Assembly: GCA_014240065.1 (NCBI GenBank)
Contig: JAAZXR010000018.1
Span: 1 to 64,000, forward strand
Length of the DNA: 64,000 nucleotides
Source: Myxococcales bacterium
GTDB taxonomy: Bacteria; Myxococcota_A; Polyangia; Nannocystales; Nannocystaceae
Direction: 5' to 3'
Shown here: in pieces, positions 1-8,601 of the stretch
Layout: each line of letters opens with the position of its first letter
Numbering within the stretch: the stretch's first letter is position 1
Position numbers and translations under genes: made by a program
Notes under the pieces: model-generated
What the model saw: the letters and a program-made list of their open reading frames with translations, nothing else
What the model was told of the DNA's origin: nothing
Database searches by the model: none

Positions 1-2
1 CT

Positions 3-74
3 CATGTGGCGTCGCCCAAGGAGCTGCGAAGCATGGCGCGCGATCGCGTCCTCACCAATTGCGCGGCGCGGTAG
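3..74 (+). CDS. 3' end of an unidentified gene (partial)
   Basis: The first bases read openly from the window edge to a TAG stop and encode about 23 residues, including a plausible C-terminal helix (SPKELRSMARDRVLTN) that looks more protein-like than the Arg-rich readings of the other frames. The gene would be truncated by the window boundary and would converge on the lipoprotein gene that follows on the other strand. Too little is present to name a family, so this is only a likely coding tail. Confidence 0.35.
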   Translation, partial: HVASPKELRSMARDRVLTNCAAR

Positions 75-119
75 CCGGCGCGCGCACCAAGCATCCTCCG
101 ACACGCAGCGCGGGTCCGA

Positions 120-1598
120 CTACGGGGCGTACACGAACAGGCCACGCAGATCTTCCGTTCGAGAGATCGGGGTGATCGTGCCGTTCTTGTCGCGGATGGA
201 GGTCGCCCGGAACTGATAGTACATGCCCGGCTCGAGCGGATCCCCCGCGTAGGGCACCTCGACGGCGCCGCCGCCAGAGCCTCCCGGAATATTGCTGACA
301 TCCCAGACGATATCGCCGACGGCGTCGTACACGACGACCTGGTAGTAGTCCTCGCTCGAGTCGTCCTCGAACACCAAGGTGGGGGATTCCGTCACGGTTT
401 CGGGGAGGTCGGCGCCGGGTGATTCTACGGCCAGCGCGGCCGTGACTTTGAAGCCTGTGGAGAGGGTGACGAGCTCACCGGAGGGCACGGTGACCTCCAC
501 CACCTCTGTGCCGGCGATGCTCGTGTCGGGGTCGCGGACGAGCCCGTCGTTTTCGAAGGCCGCGAGGACCATGTAGGTGCCGGGTGGGACGTCTTCGATG
601 AGCCATCCGCCGTTGATATCTGGTGGCGTACCGGGGCTCGGGGCGCGCAGCCCGAAGGGGATGGCGCCGCGCTCAAAGACAGGATCGTAGACGCTCTTGG
701 GGATCAGCACGATGCTCGTGCCCGACCCACCCGGCGCGTTGACGATGCTCACCGAGCCTTCAACGCCGCCGGTCGCGAGCCCTTCGCCAGCTTGAAGCAC
801 CACGTCGGTGATGTCTGCGTCGGCCACGTCCCGCGACTCGGGCGCGAGCGCGAGCCCTCCCTTGTATCCCTCGATGGTGGCGGCGCCTTGCGGCACGTCG
901 AACACCTTGAAATCGCCGCTGAGGTCGGCGATTCCGGTCCGAATCGCGCCGCCTGAGTTCACGATGACCAAGGCCCCCGCGGCGCCGTCTGCGGCGACCT
1001 CGCCGGAGACGCTGACGCCCGCGGTCGCGTCGGGGTCACGGCCCACGAGCGCGATCGTGGTGGTCGCGTTCTCGATGGCTTGCACCGCCGCCCCCGCCGC
1101 GTCCTCGGTGGTCTCGGCGTCAATTAACGCGACCGGGATCGCGGGGCGGATGCCGCTGGGGTAGGCGAGGTACCCGGCGGCCGAGGCGTTCAGCGTCACG
1201 CTGCTCGACGGATCGATCTCCCCTTCTGCGTCTCGGGCGATGGGCACGTAGAGCTCGTAGTTTCCGCTGCCGTCGGTGGTCTCGACATCCGTCACTGGAG
1301 CTCCTTCGGCATTTTGGGCGAAGACGCGGGCATCTTCGATGGCGCTCTCATCCGCGGCGTCAATGACCATGCCCCGGAGCACAAGCGGGACCGCGCACAC
1401 GTGACCGCTCTCCGAGCTTGGGGCGGATTCGCAGCTGAAACCGTCAAGGCATTCCGAGGTGTCGTCCTCAGGATCGCAGGCACTCCCCACATCCCCGCCC
1501 GGTTTCTCCTTCTCCTCTTCTTTGCAGGCAGAGACGCTCAGCGCACAACCGACGGCCAGGGCAAAACTCATCAAGGTATATCTGCGAGACGAAGCCAT
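120..1598 (-). CDS. Lipoprotein with carboxypeptidase-regulatory-like repeats
   Basis: Predicted 492-residue secreted lipoprotein. I chose the internal ATG because it places a hydrophobic signal segment and a lipobox (LSVSAC, Cys25) at the N-terminus; the open frame extends 48 codons further upstream but that part has no signal. After the lipid anchor comes a charged stretch, then a short Cys-rich region (four Cys in CDPEDDTSECLDGFSCES and following), then several beta-rich segments such as GMVIDAADESAIEDARVFA and a GNYELYVP motif, which resemble the carboxypeptidase-D regulatory/CnaB-like fold used as surface or adhesion modules. No catalytic residues are visible. Function is unknown; a cell-surface structural or binding role is inferred. 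Confidence 0.75.
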   Translation of the reverse strand: MASSRRYTLMSFALAVGCALSVSACKEEEKEKPGGDVGSACDPEDDTSECLDGFSCESAPSSESGHVCAVPLVLRGMVIDAADESAIEDARVFAQNAEGAPVTDVETTDGSGNYELYVPIARDAEGEIDPSSSVTLNASAAGYLAYPSGIRPAIPVALIDAETTEDAAGAAVQAIENATTTIALVGRDPDATAGVSVSGEVAADGAAGALVIVNSGGAIRTGIADLSGDFKVFDVPQGAATIEGYKGGLALAPESRDVADADITDVVLQAGEGLATGGVEGSVSIVNAPGGSGTSIVLIPKSVYDPVFERGAIPFGLRAPSPGTPPDINGGWLIEDVPPGTYMVLAAFENDGLVRDPDTSIAGTEVVEVTVPSGELVTLSTGFKVTAALAVESPGADLPETVTESPTLVFEDDSSEDYYQVVVYDAVGDIVWDVSNIPGGSGGGAVEVPYAGDPLEPGMYYQFRATSIRDKNGTITPISRTEDLRGLFVYAP

Positions 1599-1812
1599 GC
1601 GCGGACTATACGACGCGGGGCGCGCCGTTCGGCAGCAAAATCCGGCGCGCAGCGGGCAGCCCGCAAATCGACCGGAGGGCCCGAGGGGGGGGGCAGAACT
1701 GGGCGCGATTTCAAGCAGATAGCCCGGTGTCGGGAGGCTCAAACGCGCGGCAACCGATGGTGAGGAGAGGGATGATGCGCGTTTCCATGGGGCGCCTGCT
1801 ACAGTCCCGGCC

Positions 1813-2796
1813 GTGGAAGGCCCAGCGCAGCGACCTCGCAGGAATCGAAAGAGCGCGTCTATTCGCGCGTGGCACAGCGAGAGCCGGGTCGGGAGCGAGC
1901 ATTTGATCTATCCGCTCTTCATCCATGAGGGCGCGGCCGACGAGGCGATCGCCTCGATGCCGGGGCAGTCTCGCTTGGGCCCGGATGGCGTGTTGGCCAC
2001 GGTGGAGCGAGCCGCCGCGCTCGGGATCGGATCGGTCGTTTTATTTCCTGCCATCGAGGAGAAGCTTAAGACCCCACGTGGTGAAGAGTGCAGCAACCCC
2101 GAGGGGTTGGTGCCCCGAACGATCGCGGCGATCAAGGACGCGCATCCAGAGCTCATCGTGGTCACGGACGTGGCGCTCGATCCCTACTCCTCCGATGGTC
2201 ACGACGGCGTCGTCTCTCCGGACGGACGCATCCTCAACGACGAGACGGTGGAGGTGCTGTGCGAGCAGGCCCTTTGTCACGCGCACGCCGGCGCCGACAT
2301 CATCGCCCCGAGCGACATGATGGACGGGAGGATCGGCGCGATCCGGGACGCGCTCGATGAGGCCTACTTCAGCGAGGTGTCGCTCATGGCTTACACGGCC
2401 AAGTACGCGTCGAGCTACTACGGGCCGTTTCGCGACGCCCTCGACTCGGCGCCGAAGAGCGGCGACAAAAAGACCTACCAGATGGATCCTGCCAACGCGC
2501 GCGAGGCGATTCGAGAGCTTGAACTCGATGAGCAAGAGGGGGCCGACATCGTGATGGTGAAGCCGGCGGGGCCGTACCTCGACGTGATTCGGCGCGTGCG
2601 GGAGCATACGACCTTGCCGGTGGCCGCGTACCAGGTGAGCGGTGAGTACGCCATGATGAAGGCCGCCTTTGAGCGCGGTTGGCTCGACGAGCGCGCGGTG
2701 GTCATGGAGAGCCTCCTCGGAATCCGGCGGGCTGGCGCCGACGTGATCTTGACCTACTTCGCGCTCGACGCCGCGGGCTGGCTCCGTGACGGATAG
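1813..2796 (+). CDS. hemB: Porphobilinogen synthase (delta-aminolevulinate dehydratase)
   Basis: Condenses two 5-aminolevulinate molecules into porphobilinogen, the second step of the common tetrapyrrole pathway. The 327-residue length is normal for the family. The Schiff-base lysine lies in MVKPAGPYLD (Lys250) and the second active-site lysine in YTAKYASSYYGPF (Lys197). The metal region reads DVALDPYSSDGHDG: the three zinc-binding cysteines of the E. coli type are replaced by Ala/Asp, which is the signature of the magnesium/monovalent-cation-dependent class. Translation appears to begin at GTG; the RPRRNRKSASIRAW start is typical. It converges on the peptidase gene with only seven bases between the stops. 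Ferrochelatase, the last step of the pathway, is encoded near 55 kb. Confidence 0.95.
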   Translation: MEGPAQRPRRNRKSASIRAWHSESRVGSEHLIYPLFIHEGAADEAIASMPGQSRLGPDGVLATVERAAALGIGSVVLFPAIEEKLKTPRGEECSNPEGLVPRTIAAIKDAHPELIVVTDVALDPYSSDGHDGVVSPDGRILNDETVEVLCEQALCHAHAGADIIAPSDMMDGRIGAIRDALDEAYFSEVSLMAYTAKYASSYYGPFRDALDSAPKSGDKKTYQMDPANAREAIRELELDEQEGADIVMVKPAGPYLDVIRRVREHTTLPVAAYQVSGEYAMMKAAFERGWLDERAVVMESLLGIRRAGADVILTYFALDAAGWLRDG

Positions 2797-2803
2797 CGCG
2801 CGC

Positions 2804-3778
2804 TCATCGGGGCGCTGAATCGCCGCTCGCGTAGCGATCCGTGGCGGAGACGAGCGCGTCCACGATCCCCGGCTCGAACGCGGAGTGTCCGGCCTCAGGG
2901 ATAATTTGCAGGTCCGCGTGCGGCATCATCTGTTTGAGTTGCCACGCGTTCTTGGCCGGACAGATGACGTCGTAGCGCCCATGCACGATGGTCGTGGGGA
3001 TCGTCGAGAGGCTCGCGGCGCCCCGCAGCAGCTGCTGGTCGTCTTGGAGAAAACCGCGGTTGACGAAGTAATGGACCTCGATGCGAGCGAAGGGGAGCGT
3101 GAAGCTGAGGTCATCGCACAGGGCGTCGACGCTCCGGTCTCGCCGCAGCGTGGCGACTCTGCATTCGTACAGGCTCCAGCTCCGCGCGAACGTCGCTTGG
3201 ACCTCGGGGTCAGCGCTCGTCAATCGTTGGTGGTACGCCTCGATCACATCGTCACGCTCCTCGGCGGGCAACGGCCCGACGAAGTCGTCCCACGCGTCGG
3301 GGAACAGGGCGCTCGTCCCACCGCCGTAGAACCACTCGAGCTCTGGTGTCGTGAAGGTGAAGACGCCGCGCAGGACGAGCTCGCTCACCCTGGACGGGTG
3401 CGCGATCGCGTAGGCCAACGCGAGGGTGCTACCCCACGAGCCCCCAAAGACCATCCATCGGTCGATGTCGAGGTGTTCGCGGAGGCGCTCGATGTCCTCG
3501 ACGAGCGCCCACGTGTCGTTGTCCTTCAACTCGGCGTGGGGGCGCGACCGCCCGCAGCCGCGCTGGTCAAACAGGACCGCGCGATATCGGTCGGGATCGA
3601 AGAACCGGCGGTGCTTGTCACCGCATCCCCCACCCGGGCCGCCGTGGAGGAACACCGCCGCCTTGCCATCCGGCGCCCCGCATTGCTCGTAGTACAGCTC
3701 ATGGAGATCCGATACGCGCAGCATCCCGGAGTCCCATGGCTCGACGTGTGGGTAGAGTGTTCGCATGGACTCGATCAC
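2804..3778 (-). CDS. pip: Proline iminopeptidase (alpha/beta hydrolase, S33)
   Basis: Cleaves N-terminal proline from peptides; probably cytoplasmic, since no signal peptide is seen. The 324-residue protein has the family's HGGPGGG oxyanion motif (around residue 45), FDQRGCGRS, the nucleophile elbow GGSWGST and a C-terminal GHSAF histidine region. The GTG start at 3778 overlaps the TGA of the upstream gene (GTGA), suggesting translational coupling; an ATG four codons later (MRTLYPH) is an alternative. Upstream lies a second, closely similar peptidase fused to a VOC domain, so the pair probably arose by tandem duplication. It is the last gene of a likely miaE - VOC/peptidase - peptidase operon. 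Confidence 0.9.
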   Translation of the reverse strand: MIESMRTLYPHVEPWDSGMLRVSDLHELYYEQCGAPDGKAAVFLHGGPGGGCGDKHRRFFDPDRYRAVLFDQRGCGRSRPHAELKDNDTWALVEDIERLREHLDIDRWMVFGGSWGSTLALAYAIAHPSRVSELVLRGVFTFTTPELEWFYGGGTSALFPDAWDDFVGPLPAEERDDVIEAYHQRLTSADPEVQATFARSWSLYECRVATLRRDRSVDALCDDLSFTLPFARIEVHYFVNRGFLQDDQQLLRGAASLSTIPTTIVHGRYDVICPAKNAWQLKQMMPHADLQIIPEAGHSAFEPGIVDALVSATDRYASGDSAPR

Positions 3779-5214
3779 CGCCCTACGAAACGGTCTGTGG
3801 CGTTCACCAGCGCGCGGATGATCCCGGGCTCGAGGGCGGAATGCCCGGCGTCTTCAATGATCTGGAACTCCGCCTCTGGCCACGCGCGGGACAGCTCGTA
3901 GGCCGTTTGGAGCGGGCAGACGACGTCGTGCCGCCCCTGAACGATGACGCCCGGGATGTGCCGGATCGCGTCAATATTCCGCAGCAGCTGGTCGCGCGGC
4001 TCGAAGAAGGCGCCGTTCATGAAGTAGTGACATTCGATCCTCGCGAGCGCCGCCGCGAACAGGTCGTCGTCTTCGCTGATGGAGTCGCCAGGTGGAGCGC
4101 CGCGCGGGCCGCGGAGCGTGCTGGTGGTGAGCTCCCAGCCCGCCCATCGCCGCGCGGCCTCACGTTGGGTGTCTTCGTCGTCGGCGGTGAGCCGCCGGTG
4201 GTATGCGCGCAGCAGATCGTGTCGCTCGTCGTCTGGGATGTGAGCGACGAAGGGCGCGAACTGATCGGGGTAGAGCTGGCTCGCGCCCTCTTGGTAGAAC
4301 CAGTGGAGCTCTCGCGGTCGCGCCATGAAGATGCCGCGCAGCACGAGCTCTGTGACCCGTGAAGGGTGAGTCTGCGCGTAGGCGAGGGCGAGGGTGCTGC
4401 CCCATGATCCCCCGAAGACCATCCAGCGATCGACGCCGAGGTGGAGGCGGAGGCGCTCGATGTCCTCCACGAGATCCCAGGTCGTATTTGATTCGAGGCA
4501 TGCGTGCGGGGTGCTGCGCCCTGAGCCCCGCTGATCGACGAGCACGATCCTGTAGCGCGCGGGGTCGAAGAAACGGCGATGGTCGTCGGCGCACCCGCCG
4601 CCCGGACCTCCGTGCAAAAACACCACGGGCTTGCCGTTCGGATCACCGCATTCCTCGTAGTACAAGTCGTGGCCGTCGGTGACGGCGAGGCGCCCGGTGA
4701 CGTAGGGTTCCAGCGCCGGGTAGAGTCCGCGCGGTGGTTGAGTGGAGGGGGGGGGGGAGCGATCGAGCAGGGCCGGCGGCGCTTGCACAAGCTCGATGAG
4801 GACCCCGACGCCGGAGTTGGGCGCGTCATCGGAGCCCTTCGGGTGGACAAAGCAGACGTCGTGGCCAGCGGCACCCTTGCGGATCCCTCCGGGGGTGAAG
4901 CGGACCTGCCTCGCCTGCAGCCAGCGAACCGCGGCCTCGAGGGAGTCCACCCACAGCCCGATGTGGTTGAGCGCGGGCTGGTGCACCTTGGGGCGCTTGG
5001 TGGGGTCGAGCGGTTGCATGAGATCGATCTCAACGCAAAACGGCGGCTCCCCGAGCACGAGGATCGACTCGTCGACGTTCTCGGACTCGCTCGTGTATTC
5101 GCCGCGCTTCGCGACGCCAAAGAGCTCGACCCAAAGGTGTTCGAGCGCCGCGCGATCGAGCGCGCCAATGGCGACTTGCTGCACACCGAGGATGCGGAAG
5201 GGACGTGCTTCCAT
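3775..5214 (-). CDS. VOC (glyoxalase-like) domain fused to proline iminopeptidase
   Basis: A 479-residue two-domain protein. Residues 1 to about 150 match the vicinal-oxygen-chelate/glyoxalase fold of methylmalonyl-CoA epimerase type: an N-terminal [10 protein letters not shown] strand, a central [16 protein letters not shown] repeat and a terminal [10 protein letters not shown] strand. After a Pro-rich linker (around 156-165) a complete S33 peptidase follows, with [23 protein letters not shown] and GHSALEPG motifs, closely resembling the adjacent stand-alone peptidase. Both domains appear intact. The linker is encoded by a run of 11 C's (G on the + strand), so a single-base indel would separate or disrupt the two parts. 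No separate Met start is seen for the peptidase half. It lies 45 bases after miaE and overlaps the next peptidase gene by four bases. Confidence 0.8.
   Translation of the reverse strand: MEARPFRILGVQQVAIGALDRAALEHLWVELFGVAKRGEYTSESENVDESILVLGEPPFCVEIDLMQPLDPTKRPKVHQPALNHIGLWVDSLEAAVRWLQARQVRFTPGGIRKGAAGHDVCFVHPKGSDDAPNSGVGVLIELVQAPPALLDRSPPPSTQPPRGLYPALEPYVTGRLAVTDGHDLYYEECGDPNGKPVVFLHGGPGGGCADDHRRFFDPARYRIVLVDQRGSGRSTPHACLESNTTWDLVEDIERLRLHLGVDRWMVFGGSWGSTLALAYAQTHPSRVTELVLRGIFMARPRELHWFYQEGASQLYPDQFAPFVAHIPDDERHDLLRAYHRRLTADDEDTQREAARRWAGWELTTSTLRGPRGAPPGDSISEDDDLFAAALARIECHYFMNGAFFEPRDQLLRNIDAIRHIPGVIVQGRHDVVCPLQTAYELSRAWPEAEFQIIEDAGHSALEPGIIRALVNATDRFVGR
4747..4757. repeat. G11/C11 homopolymer at the VOC-peptidase junction
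   Basis: Eleven consecutive G residues on the + strand (C on the coding strand) encode the SPPPS part of the linker between the two domains. Such mononucleotide tracts are prone to replication slippage and to sequencing error, and any change not divisible by three would truncate the fusion within the linker or put the peptidase out of frame. Confidence 0.85.
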
Positions 5215-5259
5215 GGAGGACGAGCCTACCTCATGCGGCCGCGCGGCGACACCGCCGCG

Positions 5260-5841
5260 TCACGTGTGCAAGCGCGGGAGGTCGGGCGCGTCTGCGATGA
5301 CCGTCGCCTCGTGGCTCCCGATCTCCCGGATGCGGCGCTCCAAAGAGGCGTCATCGATGGCGCCTGTTTGGCGTGCCAAGTCAATATAGGTCGCGTGGTG
5401 CCTCGCCTCGGAGGCCAACAGGTCCGCGTAGAGCGTCTGCAAGTCATGTTCGCCGAGGGCCTCCGAGAGCAGTTTCATCCGCTCGCAACTTCGCGCCTCG
5501 ATGAAGGCGCAGCAGATCAGCAAATCGATCATGCGGTGCGGCTCTTCCTTCCGCGCGATCTCGACGAGGCGTCCTGCGTACGGGCTCGGCCGCTGCCGCT
5601 TAAATTCAAGTGAGCGAGCGCGAAGCAGGCCCACGACTCGCTCAAAGTGCTCAAGCTCTTCGCGGGCGAGCTCGGAGAGCGGGGTGACCAACTGGGGGTA
5701 CTCCGGGTAGCGGAAGATGAAGTTGATGGCCGTGGACGCGGCTTTCTTCTCGCAGTGGGCGTGATCGAGGAGCACCTCGTCCATGTGAGCGATGGTCTTC
5801 GAGGCCCACGCGGGCGGGGTGGCAGATGCGAGCCGCAGCAT
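5260..5841 (-). CDS. miaE: tRNA-(2-methylthio-N6-isopentenyl-A37) hydroxylase
   Basis: Predicted non-haem diiron monooxygenase that hydroxylates the isopentenyl group of ms2i6A37 in tRNA to give ms2io6A. The 193-residue protein has the ferritin-like pattern of the family: DHAHCEKKAA (first Glu/His pair), REELEHFERV, FIEARSCERMKLL and SEARHHATY, together supplying the two ExxH-type iron sites. Length and order match MiaE. It is first in a probable three-gene minus-strand operon with the two peptidase genes; I see no functional reason for that association. Its start is close to the divergent lipoprotein gene. A second tRNA-modification gene, ttcA, is near 16 kb. Confidence 0.92.
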   Translation of the reverse strand: MLRLASATPPAWASKTIAHMDEVLLDHAHCEKKAASTAINFIFRYPEYPQLVTPLSELAREELEHFERVVGLLRARSLEFKRQRPSPYAGRLVEIARKEEPHRMIDLLICCAFIEARSCERMKLLSEALGEHDLQTLYADLLASEARHHATYIDLARQTGAIDDASLERRIREIGSHEATVIADAPDLPRLHT

Positions 5842-5930
5842 GGCGATCTATCTACCATGGGCGTATGATGCGGGGCATGCGGCGGGGTCGTCATCACGCG
5901 GGGGCTGGGGCCAGATCCAGGCCGGGGTCC

Positions 5931-6773
5931 ATGCTCGTGAGATGGGCCGCGGCGGGGGCGGTGTGTGGCGCGTGCGGGGGCGGGCCTGCGCTGCCTCCCG
6001 TAGATCCGCTCCCGCGCTCCACGCCCTCGGCGACACGGGATCCGCCCGCGCCCATGCGCGTGATCTCAGCGTCAGACGACACCGGCACGATGGACGGGAA
6101 TTCGGAGGCGAGGCGGCTGCTGATGGTCGTCGACCGAAGCCTGGATCCGCTCTCAGTTCGCCCCGAGAGCTTCGTTGTGGTCACCGCGGGGGGGGTCCGG
6201 GTCGCGCCGGTCGAGGCGCGGTTCGTGGAGTCGTCTCGCTTCGGGATGCAGCGCTCCGTGCTGCTCACGGGGTCGTTTGGCGAGGGGCTGCCGCAGGCGC
6301 TGCTCGTGGTACGCCCGCTCCGCGCCGCGGCGGGCGGGATGCTGCATCGGGTTTCGGCGCCGCTGGAGCAGCGGGGGAGTCGCCCGCGAGTGCTGTTTTG
6401 GGAGTCACGGGCTTCCGACGCCGCAGATGGCTGCGGCGAGGGGTCGAGCGTCGTGGAGCTGTGGTGGTCGAGGTCGGTGCGGGGGGCGAGCGCGCCCGTC
6501 GAGCCCGCGCGTGTGGACGCACCGGCGGCCTCGGCCGGCAGCGCCGCCGCGGCAGCGCCGCTGGACTCGGCGGTCACGGCGCCTTTTTACGCGCGAGCAA
6601 ATCACACCATGCACTGCTACGCGTCGGGGAGCGAGCCGGTGACGCCGCCGCTCGTCCTCCCCGCGGGCGCCGTCGAGACTGAGGACGCGGCGCCCTCCGC
6701 TCGGGCGGTGCTGGACACGCGACACCGCGTCGGTCAAGATGCGACGCAGGGTGTCACCGAAGAGGGGGGGTGA
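5931..6773 (+). CDS. Hypothetical lipoprotein coupled to a sensor kinase
   Basis: About 280 residues from the chosen ATG; earlier in-frame ATGs (5865-5877) would add an Arg-rich leader. The N-terminus MLVRWAAAGAVCGACGGG looks like a short lipoprotein signal with Cys15 as the anchor. The next part (residues 40-150) contains DDTGTMDGN and a beta-rich segment, LSVRPESFVVVTAGGVRVAPVEARF-like in character, resembling bacterial Ig-like big domains. A second region holds two conserved-looking Cys (DGCGEG, HCYASG). Its TGA overlaps the GTG of the downstream histidine kinase, so it may be an envelope partner or signal-presenting protein for that two-component system; this is inference. No family recognised. 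Confidence 0.65.
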   Translation: MLVRWAAAGAVCGACGGGPALPPVDPLPRSTPSATRDPPAPMRVISASDDTGTMDGNSEARRLLMVVDRSLDPLSVRPESFVVVTAGGVRVAPVEARFVESSRFGMQRSVLLTGSFGEGLPQALLVVRPLRAAAGGMLHRVSAPLEQRGSRPRVLFWESRASDAADGCGEGSSVVELWWSRSVRGASAPVEPARVDAPAASAGSAAAAAPLDSAVTAPFYARANHTMHCYASGSEPVTPPLVLPAGAVETEDAAPSARAVLDTRHRVGQDATQGVTEEGG

Positions 6774-7732
6774 GCGCGATCATGGCAAAGCGACGACGCT
6801 CTATCTCAGGTCCCATCGTCCTCTCGTCGGTGTCGGTGGCGTTGAGCATCGCCATGCTCGTCGGCTGGATCTTCGTGCTGGTTCGCAACCGCGAGCTCAC
6901 CAAGGGGGTCGTGTTCAACACGTGGATGCTCGTCGGCGGTGTGGCCTCCCTCATCACGATCATCACTGTGCTCGTGTTGTTCACGGTGTTCCTCGCGCGA
7001 GAGATCGGTGAGGTGCGCCGCCAAGACTCTTTCATCGATTCAGTCACCCACGAGCTTCGGAGCCCGCTGGCAGCGATTCGGTTGTGTCTCGAGACCCTGC
7101 GCCGAACCGGCCTCGCTCCTGAGAAACGAGAGGAACTTCAACGGATGATGTTCGAGGACATCACGCGGCTTGACTCCCTCATTGACGCCGTCTTGATGGC
7201 GAGTCGGGTGGGGAGCGCGCGGGGCTTGTCTCGGGTGGCTCGCGTGTCGTTCGAAGCGTTGATCGAAGCTTCGATCGCGCGCGTCGCCGCTCGTCACCAT
7301 GTGCCGCCTGACGTCGTCACCGTGGAGTTTGAGCAGGCCTACGTCCTGCGCAGCGACCCGTCCATTCTCTCCCTCATCTTTGACAACATCATCGACAACG
7401 CGATCAAATACTCGGGCGGGCACCCGGCTGTGCACATCAAGGTCTTCGAGCGTGGCAGGACGCTCCGCGTCTCGATTCGCGATCGGGGAATCGGCATCTC
7501 CAAGCGCGATCTCAAGCGGATTTTTGATCGGTTCTACCGGGTCCCAGAGGAGTCGGTACGCACCCAGCATGGGACTGGACTCGGGCTGTTTATTGTGGCG
7601 GCCGTCGTCCGCAACATGGGGGGCAGGATCAAGGCTTTCTCGGAGGGGCCTGGTCGCGGAACCAACGTCACAGTGCGGCTCCCGTCGCGCTTGATCGTCG
7701 CGCGGGGCGGGGTGGCGCCCGTCGTCAGCTAA
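6770..7732 (+). CDS. Membrane sensor histidine kinase
   Basis: A 320-residue HisKA/HATPase kinase with two N-terminal transmembrane segments (about residues 15-38 and 52-76) separated by a very short loop, so there is almost no periplasmic sensor domain. The phosphoacceptor His94 lies in the H-box SVTHELRSPLA; the N-box is FDNIIDNAIKYSGG, followed by RDRGIGIS and GTGLGLFIV. Start GTG at 6770 overlaps the upstream stop (GTGA); ATG at 6782 is the alternative. It is 13 bases ahead of an OmpR-type regulator with which it forms a standard two-component pair. With no periplasmic sensor, the coupled upstream lipoprotein could supply the input, which is inferred. Confidence 0.93.
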   Translation: MSAIMAKRRRSISGPIVLSSVSVALSIAMLVGWIFVLVRNRELTKGVVFNTWMLVGGVASLITIITVLVLFTVFLAREIGEVRRQDSFIDSVTHELRSPLAAIRLCLETLRRTGLAPEKREELQRMMFEDITRLDSLIDAVLMASRVGSARGLSRVARVSFEALIEASIARVAARHHVPPDVVTVEFEQAYVLRSDPSILSLIFDNIIDNAIKYSGGHPAVHIKVFERGRTLRVSIRDRGIGISKRDLKRIFDRFYRVPEESVRTQHGTGLGLFIVAAVVRNMGGRIKAFSEGPGRGTNVTVRLPSRLIVARGGVAPVVS

Positions 7733-7745
7733 ACTCAGGAATCTT

Positions 7746-8462
7746 ATGGAGCAGACCCAACAGCGAATCCTAGTCGTCGAAGACGAGCGCAATATTGCCG
7801 CGGGCCTCAAGCTCAATTTCGAGCTTGAAGGTTACGACGTGGAGGTCGCCGGCTCGGCGCGGGACGCGGCGGCCTTGCTCGCGGGCTCAGACCACTTCGC
7901 GCTGATCTTGCTTGACGTCATGCTGCCTGACGCGGACGGATTTCAGGTGTGTCGGCGTATTCGGGCGGCGGGCGATTTCACCCCGGTCCTGATGCTCACG
8001 GCGAGAGACAGCACGGAGGATCGCGTCCGCGGGCTCGAGGCCGGCGCCGACGACTATATTACCAAGCCCTTCGAGCTCGAGGAGTTGATCGCTCGGGTGC
8101 GCTCCATGTTGCGCAGGCGGGGGTGGGAGCAGAGCTCGACCGCACATGTCTCTCACTCGCTCCTACGATTCGGGGGAGCGCAGGTGGACTTCGAGCGCGG
8201 CGAGGTCACCGTGCGCGGAGACGCGGTGTCGTTGACGCGGCTTGAACTCGACTTGCTGCGCTACTTTGCGGACAATCCGCGCAAGGTCTGCTCGCGGGCG
8301 GAGCTGCAAGCGGAGGTGTGGAAGCTCGACAACTATCCAAACTCGCGCATGGTCGACAACTTCATCCTTCGCCTCCGTAAGCACTTTGAAGAGGAGCCCT
8401 CGTCTCCCAAGCATTTTCTGGTCGCGCGGGGCGCGGGGTACAAATTCGTCCCCGATCCGTGA
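7746..8462 (+). CDS. OmpR/PhoB-family response regulator
   Basis: A 238-residue transcription factor. The receiver domain carries the acidic pair in VEDERN, phospho-acceptor Asp57 in LLDVMLPDADG, Thr in MLTARDS and the conserved Lys in TKPFELEE. A linker leads into a C-terminal winged helix (about residues 140-235) with LTRLELDLLRYFADNP, the KVCSRAEL turn, MVDNFILRLRKHFEE and GAGYKFV, the typical Trans_reg_C pattern. It directly follows its probable cognate kinase. About 140 bases of non-coding, relatively AT-rich DNA separate it from the desaturase gene downstream, which it might regulate, though nothing in the sequence proves that. Confidence 0.95.
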   Translation: MEQTQQRILVVEDERNIAAGLKLNFELEGYDVEVAGSARDAAALLAGSDHFALILLDVMLPDADGFQVCRRIRAAGDFTPVLMLTARDSTEDRVRGLEAGADDYITKPFELEELIARVRSMLRRRGWEQSSTAHVSHSLLRFGGAQVDFERGEVTVRGDAVSLTRLELDLLRYFADNPRKVCSRAELQAEVWKLDNYPNSRMVDNFILRLRKHFEEEPSSPKHFLVARGAGYKFVPDP

Positions 8463-8601
8463 ACGAGATTGCGCGGCGAGGTGCGCGGACGACTCCGGTC
8501 ATTTAGACATAATCGTGACAAACAAAGACAGAGTTGCGACAGGTGAAATGAGCGTTTAGAGGCATGCTCCTCCCGAGGAGCCCCCGGCTTCCACCGCGCC
8601 T

